The notes: generated from the letters alone by a model not told the origin. A stretch of 45,696 nt of DNA from Pontibacillus marinus BH030004 = DSM 16465 (GCF_000425225.1 NZ_AULJ01000013.1:1-45696), one strand, 5' to 3'; shown: positions 16,322 through 25,472, counted from the first letter of the stretch. Made by a program: numbers and translations.

Positions 16322-16357
16322 TAAAAATAAGCCCTCTGATTTCTAATCGGAGGGCTT
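16322..16357 (-). terminator. Terminator of the ftsA-like gene
   Basis: The stem AAGCCCTCTGAT / AATCGGAGGGCTT (16329-16357, one mismatched position) has an A-rich left flank that becomes a T-run on the minus strand. Confidence 0.85.
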
Positions 16358-16363
16358 TACATT

Positions 16364-18514
16364 CTAATATTGACTTGATTTTTCCCATTCTAACTCTAGT
16401 TTATCGCCAGGTGATATCTGTTCAAAGAAGGTCGTTTCTTCACCGTTTTTGGTTATTCGAAAACGACGGCCTTGTGTAGCTTGAATATCAATATCTACAA
16501 ATCGGAATACATCCTGGAATATAAATGGTTCAACACTTACTTCCTCTGTAAGCAATTGATTATCTGGATAAATCAGATCATCTTCCGTTAACGACTCCCC
16601 ATCTCGAAACACTTTGATTTGTGGCTTAGAAAGGGTAATATACTCATTGTTAAAAATCACCGTAATTGTATAGTAAAACGAAAGGTCGAACTGATTCATT
16701 AACTTCGCTAATGGTAAAGGAGTAAGGTTCTCTGTGGTGATTTGATCTCCATGATGTAATGGGTCATCCAGCTTAGCTTTATCATTGTTTTTCATAAGCG
16801 AAACCTTTTGATCTTTCATTTTCTGTTTACGATTATTCAGGTAAATGGTAAAGGGTGAAAACTGATTGATTATACCCTTTTCGTCAATGGATTCAAAAAA
16901 ATCATGGATCGTTTTTATTGATTGAAATTCGATTTGGTCATTATCTTTAATCTGATAATCAGAAGGAGCTTCTACGCCATTAACAAGAAGTTTAGGTTGT
17001 AGATCGTAGCGTTCTTCGTTCCATAAAACAGAAAAAGAAGGCATATCTCCAATAAGCTCTTCTAATGTAAATTCAGGTGGAGCACCATCTTCACCTTTAC
17101 TCACATTCATTACATCGCCATTTTGAATGGTTTCGTTTAACGAACAAGGTTTACCATTTAACTCAATGGTTGGGGCAGTCCCGTAATTACCAGGGAGTGT
17201 CATATCTTTTCCGTTCAGTTTAATCATGTAAGCCATGCCAGGTTTCCCGTAGAGCTTCTTCATTTCAATTCCTGCTGCTAAAAGACAATCCCCGACTGTG
17301 AGAGTTTTCATATCAAATAAACGAACCGTACGTTCATTGACCTGAACACTTATATAGTGAACTGGATTTTGCTTAGCTGCGATAGCGATACCAATAGGTG
17401 TTACAAAAGCTGGGCCTTCTGGTAAGTTGTCTGTCTTTTCAAGAGATTGAATAGCATCGATGCCACGGATCGCTACACGGTTCTCTGGTAACCCTAGACT
17501 CTCAGCTAGTTGTTTAGGGAGTTCAGGGGTTAAGCTTCCACCTCCAACGAGCATGACTGCTTTAGGTGGTTTATTATTCAGGCTAAGTATCTCTTCATGA
17601 ATGGCATTACTTAGATTCTTGATAGATTCATGAATAGAACCAACTGCTTCTTCATAAGGGACATCCGTTTCAAACCCAAGAATATCTGTTACTGTAATGG
17701 CATCTTGGGTAGAGAGATCCCGCTTTGCTTTTTCGGCAAGGGGAAAGTCAAGCAAATATTGGTCACTAATGGCTTCCGTTATTTCATCACCTGCATTCGG
17801 AACCATACCGTAGGCTGTAACCGTTCCTAACTCAGTGATAGCTATGTCACTAGTTCCAGCACCAATGTCTACGAGAGCCACATTCAACCTTCTCATGGAT
17901 GCAGGGATTAGCACATCAATTGCTGCAATAGGTTCAAGTGTTAAAGCTTCCATTTCAAGCCCAGAACGCTGCAGAGCTGAAATGAGTGATTCTACGACTA
18001 CCTTAGGTAAAAACGTAGCAATAATCTCAGCAGATGCTATTTTCCCTTGCTGATCAATAAGGGACCCTATATCCTCTCCATCTAGGTGATAGTGAATAAC
18101 AGAGTAACCGACGCAATAATAATGAGTACTTTGTGTATCTTCTTCCTGTTTGGCCAAATCATATTGTGCCTGTTGCACAGCGCTTAGTTCTAGATGTGTA
18201 ACATCGTCTTGGTTCATTAAAGGTTGACTCTCAATATCTACTTCGACTCTTGTTCGTTTTGTTTTCAAGGCTCGGCCTGCCGCAGCAACACATACTTTAT
18301 GTAATGGACCATGCTTTTCTTCCAGAGATTCTTTTACTGAAGAAATAACCTTTGAAACAGATAGAACATCGTGAATTTGACCGTCTACCATTGACCTTTC
18401 ATCATGTTCTTTTGATATAATATCTATTACTTGATACGAAGTCGCTTTTTTCTCTAAAATAATGCCGACAACAGACCTTGTACCAATATCCAGTGCAAAT
18501 ATTCTTTCATTCAC
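16364..18514 (-). CDS. FtsA-like actin-fold ATPase with C-terminal beta-grasp-like repeats
   Basis: A 716-residue protein. Residues 1-380 follow the FtsA/PilM actin fold: phosphate-1 ALDIGTRSVVGI (7-18), an SHS2-like insert (about 75-180), phosphate-2 VALVDIGAGTSDIAI (212-226) and adenosine motif AVMLVGGGSLTPEL (319-332). This is not the main FtsA, which would be near 420-440 residues and sit beside ftsZ. The extra 335 residues contain repeated units of the form hydrophobic strand-NG-strand-(N/D)xD-strand, for example KLNGKDMTL, ELNGKPCSL with NGDVMNV, LLVNGVEAP with DNDQIEF, and ITKNGEETTF with PGDKLELEW. They resemble beta-grasp domains. No signal peptide or membrane span is seen. The start is GTG at 18512-18514 with AAGGGA upstream. 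The role is unknown; a link to division or envelope is inference. Confidence 0.8.
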   Translation of the reverse strand: MNERIFALDIGTRSVVGIILEKKATSYQVIDIISKEHDERSMVDGQIHDVLSVSKVISSVKESLEEKHGPLHKVCVAAAGRALKTKRTRVEVDIESQPLMNQDDVTHLELSAVQQAQYDLAKQEEDTQSTHYYCVGYSVIHYHLDGEDIGSLIDQQGKIASAEIIATFLPKVVVESLISALQRSGLEMEALTLEPIAAIDVLIPASMRRLNVALVDIGAGTSDIAITELGTVTAYGMVPNAGDEITEAISDQYLLDFPLAEKAKRDLSTQDAITVTDILGFETDVPYEEAVGSIHESIKNLSNAIHEEILSLNNKPPKAVMLVGGGSLTPELPKQLAESLGLPENRVAIRGIDAIQSLEKTDNLPEGPAFVTPIGIAIAAKQNPVHYISVQVNERTVRLFDMKTLTVGDCLLAAGIEMKKLYGKPGMAYMIKLNGKDMTLPGNYGTAPTIELNGKPCSLNETIQNGDVMNVSKGEDGAPPEFTLEELIGDMPSFSVLWNEERYDLQPKLLVNGVEAPSDYQIKDNDQIEFQSIKTIHDFFESIDEKGIINQFSPFTIYLNNRKQKMKDQKVSLMKNNDKAKLDDPLHHGDQITTENLTPLPLAKLMNQFDLSFYYTITVIFNNEYITLSKPQIKVFRDGESLTEDDLIYPDNQLLTEEVSVEPFIFQDVFRFVDIDIQATQGRRFRITKNGEETTFFEQISPGDKLELEWEKSSQY

Positions 18515-18624
18515 TTCGATTCGATCCCTTCGTTGAGAAGTGCCAAGTACACGAAAATTATGTTAATCATTATGAATTTATCATATTTTCTGTTTTCTAT
18601 AAACTATAATGGAGGCTCAAAATC

Positions 18625-19680
18625 GTGAGTAACGAAGAACTAGACAAGCTGAGAAGAGAATTAGATGAGGTTAACGAAGATTTATTAGATGTCATCAATA
18701 AACGTGCCAAGCTCGTTCAACAAATTGGTCAAATAAAGCAGAGACAAGGTATGAATAGGTATGATCCTGTTAGAGAGAGAGACATGCTAGATTCCATTAA
18801 AGAGAAAAATACTGGACCTTTTGAACATAGTACTGTGGAGCATATTTTTAAGGAAATTTTTAAAGCGGGTCTCGAATTGATGGAAGATGACCATCGAAAA
18901 GCCCTTCTTGTATCTCGTAAAAGAAAGCCAGAGGATACGATTATTGATATAAAAGGAGAAACCATTGGAGATGGGAATCCTCATTTTATTATGGGACCAT
19001 GTTCAGTGGAAAGCTATGATCAGGTAGCAAGAGTAGCTAAGGAAGTAAAAGATCAAGGCTTAACCTTATTGAGGGGTGGAGCCTTTAAGCCAAGAACATC
19101 TCCTTATGATTTCCAAGGGCTCGGTCTAGAAGGATTGAAAATATTAAGACGCGTTGCAGATGAGTATGATCTTGCTGTAGTTAGTGAAATTGTAAATCCT
19201 GCAGACATTGAAACAGCTGTAGAATATGTTGATGTTATTCAAATTGGCGCACGTAACATGCAGAACTTTGAACTGTTAAAAGCTGCAGGGTCTGTTAATA
19301 AACCTGTCTTGCTTAAACGAGGACTAGCTGCTACAATATCTGAATTTATCAATGCAGCTGAGTACATTATTTCTAAAGGAAACGGCGATATCATTTTATG
19401 CGAACGCGGAATACGAACATATGAAAAAGCAACAAGAAATACACTCGATATTTCTGCAGTTCCAATCTTAAAACAAGAAACGCATTTACCTGTTATGGTC
19501 GATGTAACACATTCAACCGGCCGTAGAGATTTACTTTTACCAACAGCTAAAGCTGCAATGGCAATTGGAGCGGATGGCATTATGGCTGAGGTACATCCTG
19601 ATCCAGCTGTTGCCTTATCAGATTCTGCTCAACAGATGGACATAGAGATGTTCAAAAACTTTATGCAAGAGTTAAGGTAA
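18625..19680 (+). CDS. aroA: Bifunctional chorismate mutase / DAHP synthase
   Basis: A 351-residue enzyme of the Bacillus AroA(G) type. Residues about 1-85 are an AroQ-class chorismate mutase helix bundle ([30 protein letters not shown]). Residues about 95-351 are a DAHP synthase barrel joining phosphoenolpyruvate and erythrose 4-phosphate, the first shikimate-pathway step. Visible barrel motifs are [55 protein letters not shown] and [10 protein letters not shown]. The mutase domain normally mediates feedback by chorismate or prephenate. The start is GTG at 18625 with GGAGG (18611-18615). It is followed by a terminator, then ccpA, as in B. subtilis. Confidence 0.95.
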   Translation: MSNEELDKLRRELDEVNEDLLDVINKRAKLVQQIGQIKQRQGMNRYDPVRERDMLDSIKEKNTGPFEHSTVEHIFKEIFKAGLELMEDDHRKALLVSRKRKPEDTIIDIKGETIGDGNPHFIMGPCSVESYDQVARVAKEVKDQGLTLLRGGAFKPRTSPYDFQGLGLEGLKILRRVADEYDLAVVSEIVNPADIETAVEYVDVIQIGARNMQNFELLKAAGSVNKPVLLKRGLAATISEFINAAEYIISKGNGDIILCERGIRTYEKATRNTLDISAVPILKQETHLPVMVDVTHSTGRRDLLLPTAKAAMAIGADGIMAEVHPDPAVALSDSAQQMDIEMFKNFMQELR

Positions 19681-19722
19681 TTTAAGCTTGTCTTTTGCAA
19701 ATTTGTGAAATAAACTTGTACA

Positions 19723-19756
19723 TGCGCCAACATAGGGTTGGCGTATTCTTTTTGTG
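19723..19756 (+). terminator. Terminator after aroA
   Basis: The stem CGCCAAC / GTTGGCG around ATAG, followed by TATTCTTTTTG. Confidence 0.8.
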
Positions 19757-19803
19757 GAAAAAAGAAATTAGAAAACCATTATGAATTTCAGGAATGTCGA
19801 GAA

Positions 19804-19832
19804 TTGCACAACCATGCATAGTATCGTATGAT
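19804..19832 (+). promoter_or_regulatory. Sigma-A promoter of ccpA
   Basis: TTGCAC (19804-19809), a 17-bp spacer and TATGAT (19827-19832), about 60 bp upstream of the ccpA start. Confidence 0.75.
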
Positions 19833-19894
19833 TATTTAAAGACAAAATAGGGGAAAATCTCGTATAGAGACGAATATTTTGAGGAGGTAACGAA

Positions 19895-20890
19895 ATGAAC
19901 GTAACAATATATGATGTAGCCCGTGAAGCGAATGTATCCATGGCTACAGTTTCAAGAGTCGTGAATGGAAATCCGAATGTTAAGCCAGCTACACGTAAGA
20001 AGGTATTAGACGCAATTGAGCGCCTTGGCTATCGTCCAAATGCTGTTGCTCGTGGTTTAGCAAGCAAGAAAACAACGACTGTAGGCGTTATTATTCCAGA
20101 TATCTCAAGTATCTTTTTTGCAGAACTAGCACGTGGTATTGAAGATATTGCAACCATGTACAATTACAACATTATCCTAAGTAACTCTGACCAAAATAAA
20201 GAAAAAGAAATTCATTTAATCAATTCCATGCTAGGGAAACAGGTAGATGGACTTGTATTTATGGGTGGAAAGATTACAGAAGATCACATTCGTGAGTTTA
20301 ACAATGCTTCTGTACCTGTTGTATTAGCAGCTACAGAAGATGAAACGAACTCTGTGCCTTCTGTGAATATTAACTATGAAGAAGCGGCTTACGATGCTAC
20401 AATGACATTATTCGGAAAAGGGAATGACGATGTTGCCTTTGTTTCTGGTCCAATAGAAACGAACATTAATGAACAAAAGTACAATGGTTATTTACGTGCT
20501 TTACAAGAAAAAGGAAAGTCTTACACTGATAAATATATCGTTCGTGGTGACTATACGTATGACAGTGGAATTGAAGCATTAGATCAATTAATGGCTATTG
20601 ATAAGAAACCAACGGGCATTTTTGTAGCCTCAGATGAAATGGCTCTTGGTGTCATCCATGGAGCTCAAGACCGTGGTATGAAAGTACCGGAAGATATAGA
20701 AGTTTTTGGGTTCGACAATACACGTCTTGCTACAATGGTCCGTCCGACATTATCCACAGTCGTTCAACCAATGTATGATATAGGAGCGGTATCCATGCGT
20801 CTCCTTACGAAATATATGAATAATGAGGAAGTAGCTGAGCAAAATGTCATTCTTCCGCATAGAAATATTGAAAGAAACTCAACAAAATAA
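19895..20890 (+). CDS. ccpA: Catabolite control protein A
   Basis: A 331-residue LacI/GalR-family regulator that, with HPr-Ser46-P, binds cre sites to control carbon metabolism. The N-terminal helix-turn-helix and hinge helix (about residues 1-58) are clear: [37 protein letters not shown] periplasmic-binding-protein-like core follows ([61 protein letters not shown]). GAGGAGGT precedes the ATG. The motPS genes follow after 55 bp without a terminator, the same ccpA-motPS arrangement as in B. subtilis. acuABC, nearby on the other strand, is a known CcpA-regulated operon in that species. Confidence 0.96.
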   Translation: MNVTIYDVAREANVSMATVSRVVNGNPNVKPATRKKVLDAIERLGYRPNAVARGLASKKTTTVGVIIPDISSIFFAELARGIEDIATMYNYNIILSNSDQNKEKEIHLINSMLGKQVDGLVFMGGKITEDHIREFNNASVPVVLAATEDETNSVPSVNINYEEAAYDATMTLFGKGNDDVAFVSGPIETNINEQKYNGYLRALQEKGKSYTDKYIVRGDYTYDSGIEALDQLMAIDKKPTGIFVASDEMALGVIHGAQDRGMKVPEDIEVFGFDNTRLATMVRPTLSTVVQPMYDIGAVSMRLLTKYMNNEEVAEQNVILPHRNIERNSTK

Positions 20891-20945
20891 TAAATATGTC
20901 GATATAGAGAAGTAGTTCATAAGGGTTAGATTAGGGAGAGAGACT

Positions 20946-21767
20946 ATGAAACGAAACGACTTATTAACCCCAATCGGCATATTTGTGGGTGTCACCATGA
21001 TTATGGTGGGCATTTATTCGAATGGTGGATTCGCTGGTGTTTTATCCTTTGTCCAAGTTACGTCTATTGTTATTGTGCTTGGAGGCTTATCCGCAGCGCT
21101 TTTGGTTAACTTTAACTTAAAAGAAATCAAAATCACATGGAAGGTTTTGAAGGAAGCTTTTACTCGTGATGAACAAAACCTTCGTGAGCTAATCCAGTTG
21201 TTCGTACGCTTATCAGAGCGTGCCAGACGAGAAGGATTATTGGCTCTTGAAACCGACCTAGAAGAGGTTGAGGATCCTTTTATTAAAAAGGGAATTCTCC
21301 TAGCAGTAGATGGCATTGAACCAGAAGTGATTAATGACATTCTGAATGCTGAAATCTCTGCTATTGAAGAGCGTCACACAAAAGGACGAGCAATCTTTGA
21401 TAAGGCAGCGGAATACGCACCTGCCTGGGGGATGATTGGTACGTTAATTGGACTAGTATTAATGCTAGACAATTTAACTGATCCGTCAACATTAGGGCCA
21501 AACATGGCTGTGGCATTATTAACAACATTATATGGAACCATTCTTGCTAACCTTGTTTTCCAACCTATTGCAGGGAAGTTGGAGAATAAGACGGATCAAG
21601 AGATGTTTATGAAGCAAGTAATTATTGAAGGTGTCATTGGAGTTCAATCCGGACAAAACCCTAAAATCTTAGAAGAAAAGTTAAGTGCTTTCCTTTCTGA
21701 AGATGATAAGCTTCAGCAAGAAGATGAAGAAGAGGATTTCATGGGGGAAGCGGCTAATGAAGCCTAG
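20946..21767 (+). CDS. motP: Flagellar stator subunit MotP (Na+-type)
   Basis: A 273-residue MotA-family inner-membrane protein. It has two N-terminal spans (MKRNDLLTPIGIFVGVTMIM, VTSIVIVLGGLSAALLVNF), a charged cytoplasmic loop with RDEQNLRELIQLFVRLSERA, and two further spans (APAWGMIGTLIGLVLMLDNL, MAVALLTTLYGTILANLVF). With MotS it forms the torque-generating channel. The pairing with MotS and the position behind ccpA identify it as MotP rather than MotA; Na+ coupling follows from the family and suits a halophilic or alkaliphilic lifestyle. The stop overlaps the start of motS by 11 bp. Confidence 0.92.
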   Translation: MKRNDLLTPIGIFVGVTMIMVGIYSNGGFAGVLSFVQVTSIVIVLGGLSAALLVNFNLKEIKITWKVLKEAFTRDEQNLRELIQLFVRLSERARREGLLALETDLEEVEDPFIKKGILLAVDGIEPEVINDILNAEISAIEERHTKGRAIFDKAAEYAPAWGMIGTLIGLVLMLDNLTDPSTLGPNMAVALLTTLYGTILANLVFQPIAGKLENKTDQEMFMKQVIIEGVIGVQSGQNPKILEEKLSAFLSEDDKLQQEDEEEDFMGEAANEA

Positions 21768-22578
21768 ACGTAAAAAGAAGCAACAAGATAAAGGCGCACC
21801 GAAATGGATGGTGACCTTTTCGGATATGATGACACTCATTCTTGTATTCTTTATTCTATTGTTCTCCATGTCACAAATCGATTTGCAAAAGTTTCAGGCT
21901 GTTGCTGAATCGTTTCGGAGTAGAGCGATTTTCGACTTTTACCCATCAATGATGGAGTTTGAAAACCCATCTCAACGTCGGAGTAGTGAGCAAGAGCAAG
22001 AAGATGTAAGTGAATATGATTCACCCTCTAAAAATAGTGTGAATCAGAATGAAAAAGGAAGCGACCAAAACGAAGATTCCTTAGATAAGTTAGTTAAAGA
22101 TGTAAAAAGCTTTTTAGATACCAACGAGATGACTAAAGACATTACGGCTGACCGAACAGATCGAGGCGTTGTCTTAACTCTTCAAGAGCAAGTCCTATTT
22201 GAGACAGGTAATGCTGAAATTATTCAAGCAGGTAGACCGTTTTTGGATAAGGTTGGTCAACTGTTAGATAGAATACCGAATTATGTGAAGGTAGAAGGTC
22301 ATACGGATAATCGCCCTATCTCAACTTTTCGTTATCCATCTAACTGGGAGCTCTCGGCTGCTCGTGCAAGTAGTGTTATTAGGTATCTAACAGACGCTGA
22401 ACAACTCAAAGGTTCACGATTTACAGCGGTAGGATATGGTGCTACACGTCCTATTGCGCCTAATGACAGTCCAGAGAACTGGAATAAAAACCGTAGAGTA
22501 GAAATCGTAATACTAGACCCTACTTATGAAGACAATACAAATCAATCCACTCAAAAAAAAGCGAGCTCAGAATCATGA
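21757..22578 (+). CDS. motS: Flagellar stator subunit MotS (Na+-type)
   Basis: A 273-residue MotB-family protein. A basic N-terminus (KPRRKKKQQDKGAP) precedes a single membrane helix containing the ion-binding Asp in FSDMMTLILVFFILLFSMSQ. A polar linker of about 80 residues follows, then an OmpA-like peptidoglycan-binding domain (about 150-255: VKVEGHTDNRPIS, NWELSAARASSVIRYL, GYGATRPIAPN, NRRVEIVI). ATG 21757 has GGGGGAAG upstream; in-frame upstream codons inside motP lack family similarity. It is translationally coupled to motP. The linker is rich in Ser/Asp/Glu/Asn, making it somewhat longer than the B. subtilis protein. Confidence 0.93.
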   Translation: MKPRRKKKQQDKGAPKWMVTFSDMMTLILVFFILLFSMSQIDLQKFQAVAESFRSRAIFDFYPSMMEFENPSQRRSSEQEQEDVSEYDSPSKNSVNQNEKGSDQNEDSLDKLVKDVKSFLDTNEMTKDITADRTDRGVVLTLQEQVLFETGNAEIIQAGRPFLDKVGQLLDRIPNYVKVEGHTDNRPISTFRYPSNWELSAARASSVIRYLTDAEQLKGSRFTAVGYGATRPIAPNDSPENWNKNRRVEIVILDPTYEDNTNQSTQKKASSES

Positions 22579-22592
22579 GCTCGCTTTTTTAT
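22553..22592. terminator. Terminator after motS
   Basis: The stem AAAAAAGCGAGCTCA / TGAGCTCGCTTTTTT around GAATCA. It overlaps the last motS codons and could also stop leftward transcription from acuC. Confidence 0.9.
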
Positions 22593-22624
22593 AAGGTAAA
22601 GAAAGTATAAGATGTAGCTCTTAG

Positions 22625-22960
22625 ATGTCTAGCTCCAGCGCCCAGCAACGAATGGACTTGGGCCCACACGACGTGGGTCAGATCGACGTTGTCACAGGAC
22701 GTGACGAACTTAGTCGATCATTCTTTCTCCGTACGATAAGTCAACATCGATTCACCAAGGTTCATCGTGTTTCCTTTACACGTTTGCGATATGAAATTTT
22801 AACAAAGAAGGAACTCGAAGTAGTTAAAATTTCTAGGTGAAAGTACCACAGCAACTAAGCTTCTGTCTGCGCCTGTGGCTTGCCAATCAGCAAGTTTTGT
22901 TAATCGTACTACGGGCTCAGTCCAGTCCCTTCGTTGCTAAACGGGCGCTTTCGCTTTTCT
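22625..22960. repeat. Long GCGCCC/GGGCGC repeat with internal hairpin cassette
   Basis: This has the same ends as the 50-bp repeat at 11391-11440 (ATGTCTAGCTCCAGCGCCC and CGTTGCTAAACGGGCGCTT), but with about 286 bp between them. AGCAACGAA-GGACT near the left pairs with AGTCC-TTCGTTGCT near the right. Inside are CCCAC-ACGAC-GTGGG (22663-22677) and the nested hairpin GATCGAC..GTCGATC (22681-22719). CCACAG..CTGTGG and CTTGC..GCAAG hairpins lie further right. It ends at the acuC stop codon. A 71-codon open frame starting at 22625 lies within the repeat and is not called a gene. Confidence 0.85.
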
Positions 22961-24162
22961 TATAAGCTTTGTCCTGAATTGTATTTAAGACGAATGAACT
23001 GAAGGGCTTTTTCTAATGCTTTTTCATTCTTTTCGGTTATTTCAGGTTTGCGAGGAATAGGTTTGTACATTCCAGTTGGGTCATTCCAATGAGTCGGAAG
23101 CTGGACCGGTGACTTTTCATTCCATTTTGATAGCCATTGTTCTGGTAACTCACCGTAAAATGGAGTAGAGGTACTCATAACCTTCCATATTTGAGCCCAA
23201 GCTCTCGGTACCACACGCCAGATATCGTAACCTCCGCCACCTAATGCAATCCACTTTCCATCACAATATTGATGTGCAAGCTCATGAGCAAGTTGGGGGA
23301 TTAACTCAAATGTACTCATTGTGGTGCACAAGTGAGTTAATGGATCATGTACGTGCGCATCAGCCCCGTTTTGAGAGATAATCACGTCAGGTTGAAAATA
23401 TTCAACAACCTCTCGGAAAGCGCTATCATAAACTTGTTGAAAAGATTCATCCTCTGTAAAGGCATCGATAGGTACATTGAAACTGTATCCATATCCTTCT
23501 TTTATCCCTCGTTCATTCACGTTCCCGGTACCAGGAAAAAGATATCTGCCTGTTTCATGAATGGATAAGGTACAAACATTAGGGTCATCATAGAATGCCC
23601 ATTGGACACCGTCACCATGGTGAGCGTCTGTATCGATATAGAGAACCTTTACATCGTAATGCTTTCGTAAGTATTGAATAGCTACTGCACCATCATTATA
23701 AATACAAAAACCTGAAGCTTTACGCTGAAAACCGTGATGAAGGCCGCCTCCTAGGTTTAACGCATGCTTAACGTTTCCTTGCATGACAGAGTCGACTGCA
23801 GTTAATGTACCTCCAACAAGCAAAGAGGCTGCTTCATGCATGTTTTCAAACATAGGCGTGTCTTCTGTACCTATGCCATATTCCAACCCATCATCTTCAG
23901 ATAACTCTCCAATACTAGCTTTTTTTACAGCATTTATGTACGCCTTATTGTGAGCAAGGTGAAGTTCTTCTTCTGATGCCAATCGAGGTGGAATAATATT
24001 TTCTTCATCAAGAGCATTACTATGTTTTAAAAGTTCGTAGGTTAAAATGACCCTCATCTGATTAAACGGATGATCATCCCGAAAGCGATATTTCGTTATT
24101 TCATCTGAATACACAAAAGCTGAATGGCAATTTACGTCTCGATCCCTGGCAAGTTTGGCCAT
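22960..24162 (-). CDS. acuC: Acetoin utilization protein AcuC, histone-deacetylase-like lysine deacetylase
   Basis: A 400-residue zinc hydrolase of the class I/II HDAC superfamily. AcuC deacetylates lysine on acetyl-CoA synthetase, reversing AcuA. Seen are HPFNQMRVILTYELL, the catalytic HisHis in LGGGLHHGFQRKASGFCIYND, the zinc ligands in YIDTDAHHGDGVQWAFYDD, ISQNGADAHVHDPL, and the LGGGGYD loop. The ATG at 24162 overlaps the end of acuB by 31 bp and has GAAGGG upstream. The stop (22960-22962) coincides with the edge of the long repeat, so the last few residues (GQSL) may have been altered by repeat insertion. Confidence 0.94.
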   Translation of the reverse strand: MAKLARDRDVNCHSAFVYSDEITKYRFRDDHPFNQMRVILTYELLKHSNALDEENIIPPRLASEEELHLAHNKAYINAVKKASIGELSEDDGLEYGIGTEDTPMFENMHEAASLLVGGTLTAVDSVMQGNVKHALNLGGGLHHGFQRKASGFCIYNDGAVAIQYLRKHYDVKVLYIDTDAHHGDGVQWAFYDDPNVCTLSIHETGRYLFPGTGNVNERGIKEGYGYSFNVPIDAFTEDESFQQVYDSAFREVVEYFQPDVIISQNGADAHVHDPLTHLCTTMSTFELIPQLAHELAHQYCDGKWIALGGGGYDIWRVVPRAWAQIWKVMSTSTPFYGELPEQWLSKWNEKSPVQLPTHWNDPTGMYKPIPRKPEITEKNEKALEKALQFIRLKYNSGQSL

Positions 24163-24779
24163 AGTACTTCATACCCTTCTGCTTTTAAATCTTCTATGAT
24201 TGGATTTGGATTCATAGTCTGCACACGGAATACGATGATTTTATACTTCTCATCCTTCTGGTATGGATAGACCAAGACCGAAGTGATATTAACTTTTCGT
24301 CTACCTAAAACAGCCGTTACCTCAGGTAAAATACCAGGTTTGTCATACACTTTGATTTCTATTTGAGAGCTTTGTACATGAACCCCTGTGAGTTGAATCA
24401 TTGTATAAAGCATATCTTTTTCTGTTACGATACCGACTAATTTATTTGATTTTGTTACAGGGACACAAGCTATTTCTTGTTCATAAAAGATTGATGCTGT
24501 TTCCTCTACAAAGTCAAGTGGGTGAACGGTTATAACAGGTGTGGTCATGATCGTTTCTAGCGTGTTTTGAAGTTCACTACGATCTTCGTCTTGATAAAAG
24601 ATAGATGGGCTAGCGTCACGTACATCACGGTCTGACACAATCCCAATCACCTGATTTTGGTCATCTACAATTGGTATATGACGAATATGATATTGGTTAA
24701 GTAGCTTTAAAGCAGTTTCAATCGTTTCGTGAGGTTTAAGTTTGATAACCTCCGTTTTCATGATATCTTCAACTAGCAT
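24132..24779 (-). CDS. acuB: Acetoin utilization protein AcuB (CBS-ACT protein)
   Basis: A 215-residue protein with two CBS motifs (about residues 1-60 and 75-130: MKTEVIKLKPHETIETALKL, HIPIVDDQNQVIGIVSDRDV, MTTPVITVHPLDFVEE, KLVGIVTEKDMLYTM). A C-terminal ACT domain follows (about 138-205: SQIEIKVYDKPGILPEVTAV). Such architecture implies binding of adenine nucleotides or another small ligand; its role beside the acetylation pair AcuA/AcuC is not settled. The ATG follows the acuA stop after 1 bp, indicating translational coupling. Confidence 0.93.
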   Translation of the reverse strand: MLVEDIMKTEVIKLKPHETIETALKLLNQYHIRHIPIVDDQNQVIGIVSDRDVRDASPSIFYQDEDRSELQNTLETIMTTPVITVHPLDFVEETASIFYEQEIACVPVTKSNKLVGIVTEKDMLYTMIQLTGVHVQSSQIEIKVYDKPGILPEVTAVLGRRKVNITSVLVYPYQKDEKYKIIVFRVQTMNPNPIIEDLKAEGYEVLWPNLPGIET

Positions 24780-24780
24780 G

Positions 24781-25434
24781 CTACACTCCGCCTCTCTCTG
24801 TACGACTTTTTCTTCTAGCTAAAAAGCGTAGATCTTCAAAACGGTCAATCGATTCTTGCGGCACACGTTCTCCGACTTTTACCATTAAACAGTTGGCTGG
24901 GTGGGAAACGATCTCTGGATCATCAGTAGGTTGGGGGGATAGCCCACCGGCTCCCATCATTTTCTCCATAACTTTGCGATAGTTCCATATGTTCAATCCC
25001 GTACCTGATAGATCCCAGTGCCAATAGTATTCAGTAGAAATGATGATAAAGTTTTCCATTTCATCATCCATCATAGATACCTTTAATAACCATGAGCCGA
25101 TTTTGTATCCTCTGAATTCTGAGATGACTTCAATGGCACCTAATTCGATGAGATCCTCCATTTGAAATTTTGACCAACGCTCAAGTGGGTCAGGATAGAG
25201 GAAGGTAACGTACCCAATAATGGTGTCTTCCGTTCGAGCTATAATAATACGCCCCTCATCAAAATCTGCAATTTTTTGAACTGCTTCAAACTGCTTAGGA
25301 GCTGGTCGGAATGCACGCAATCCCTCATGAAAATGGTAGTTTGCTAATTCAGTAGATGAAAGAGGTCCTTCGATTGTAATGATTCCTTTTTCTGTTTCAA
25401 TTTCTTTGGAGTAATACGTTTTATGATGAATCAT
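24781..25434 (-). CDS. acuA: Protein N-acetyltransferase AcuA
   Basis: A 217-residue GNAT-family acetyltransferase. In B. subtilis AcuA acetylates the active-site lysine of acetyl-CoA synthetase and so inactivates it. GNAT features are IIARTEDTIIGYVTFLYPD, the acetyl-CoA-binding VISEFRGYKIGSWLLKVSM, and the C-terminal LMVKVGERVPQESIDRFEDL. The ATG at 25432-25434 has AAGGTGG upstream. It is the first gene of acuABC. In B. subtilis the synthetase gene acsA lies divergently next to acuA; here that place is taken by a penicillin-binding protein gene in the same direction. Confidence 0.93.
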   Translation of the reverse strand: MIHHKTYYSKEIETEKGIITIEGPLSSTELANYHFHEGLRAFRPAPKQFEAVQKIADFDEGRIIIARTEDTIIGYVTFLYPDPLERWSKFQMEDLIELGAIEVISEFRGYKIGSWLLKVSMMDDEMENFIIISTEYYWHWDLSGTGLNIWNYRKVMEKMMGAGGLSPQPTDDPEIVSHPANCLMVKVGERVPQESIDRFEDLRFLARRKSRTERGGV

Positions 25435-25472
25435 TTATACACCACCTTACAAGCAACCATGATTTTCTTCCT

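Noticed and set aside
16192-16479. 95-codon open frame on the plus strand
   Set aside because: It starts in repeat B, crosses the terminator and runs antisense into the FtsA-like gene.
22625-22840. 71-codon open frame in the long GCGCCC repeat
   Set aside because: It begins in the repeat's terminal motif with no ribosome site and follows hairpin sequences; likely a repeat artefact, though similar frames are annotated as hypothetical proteins in Bacillaceae.
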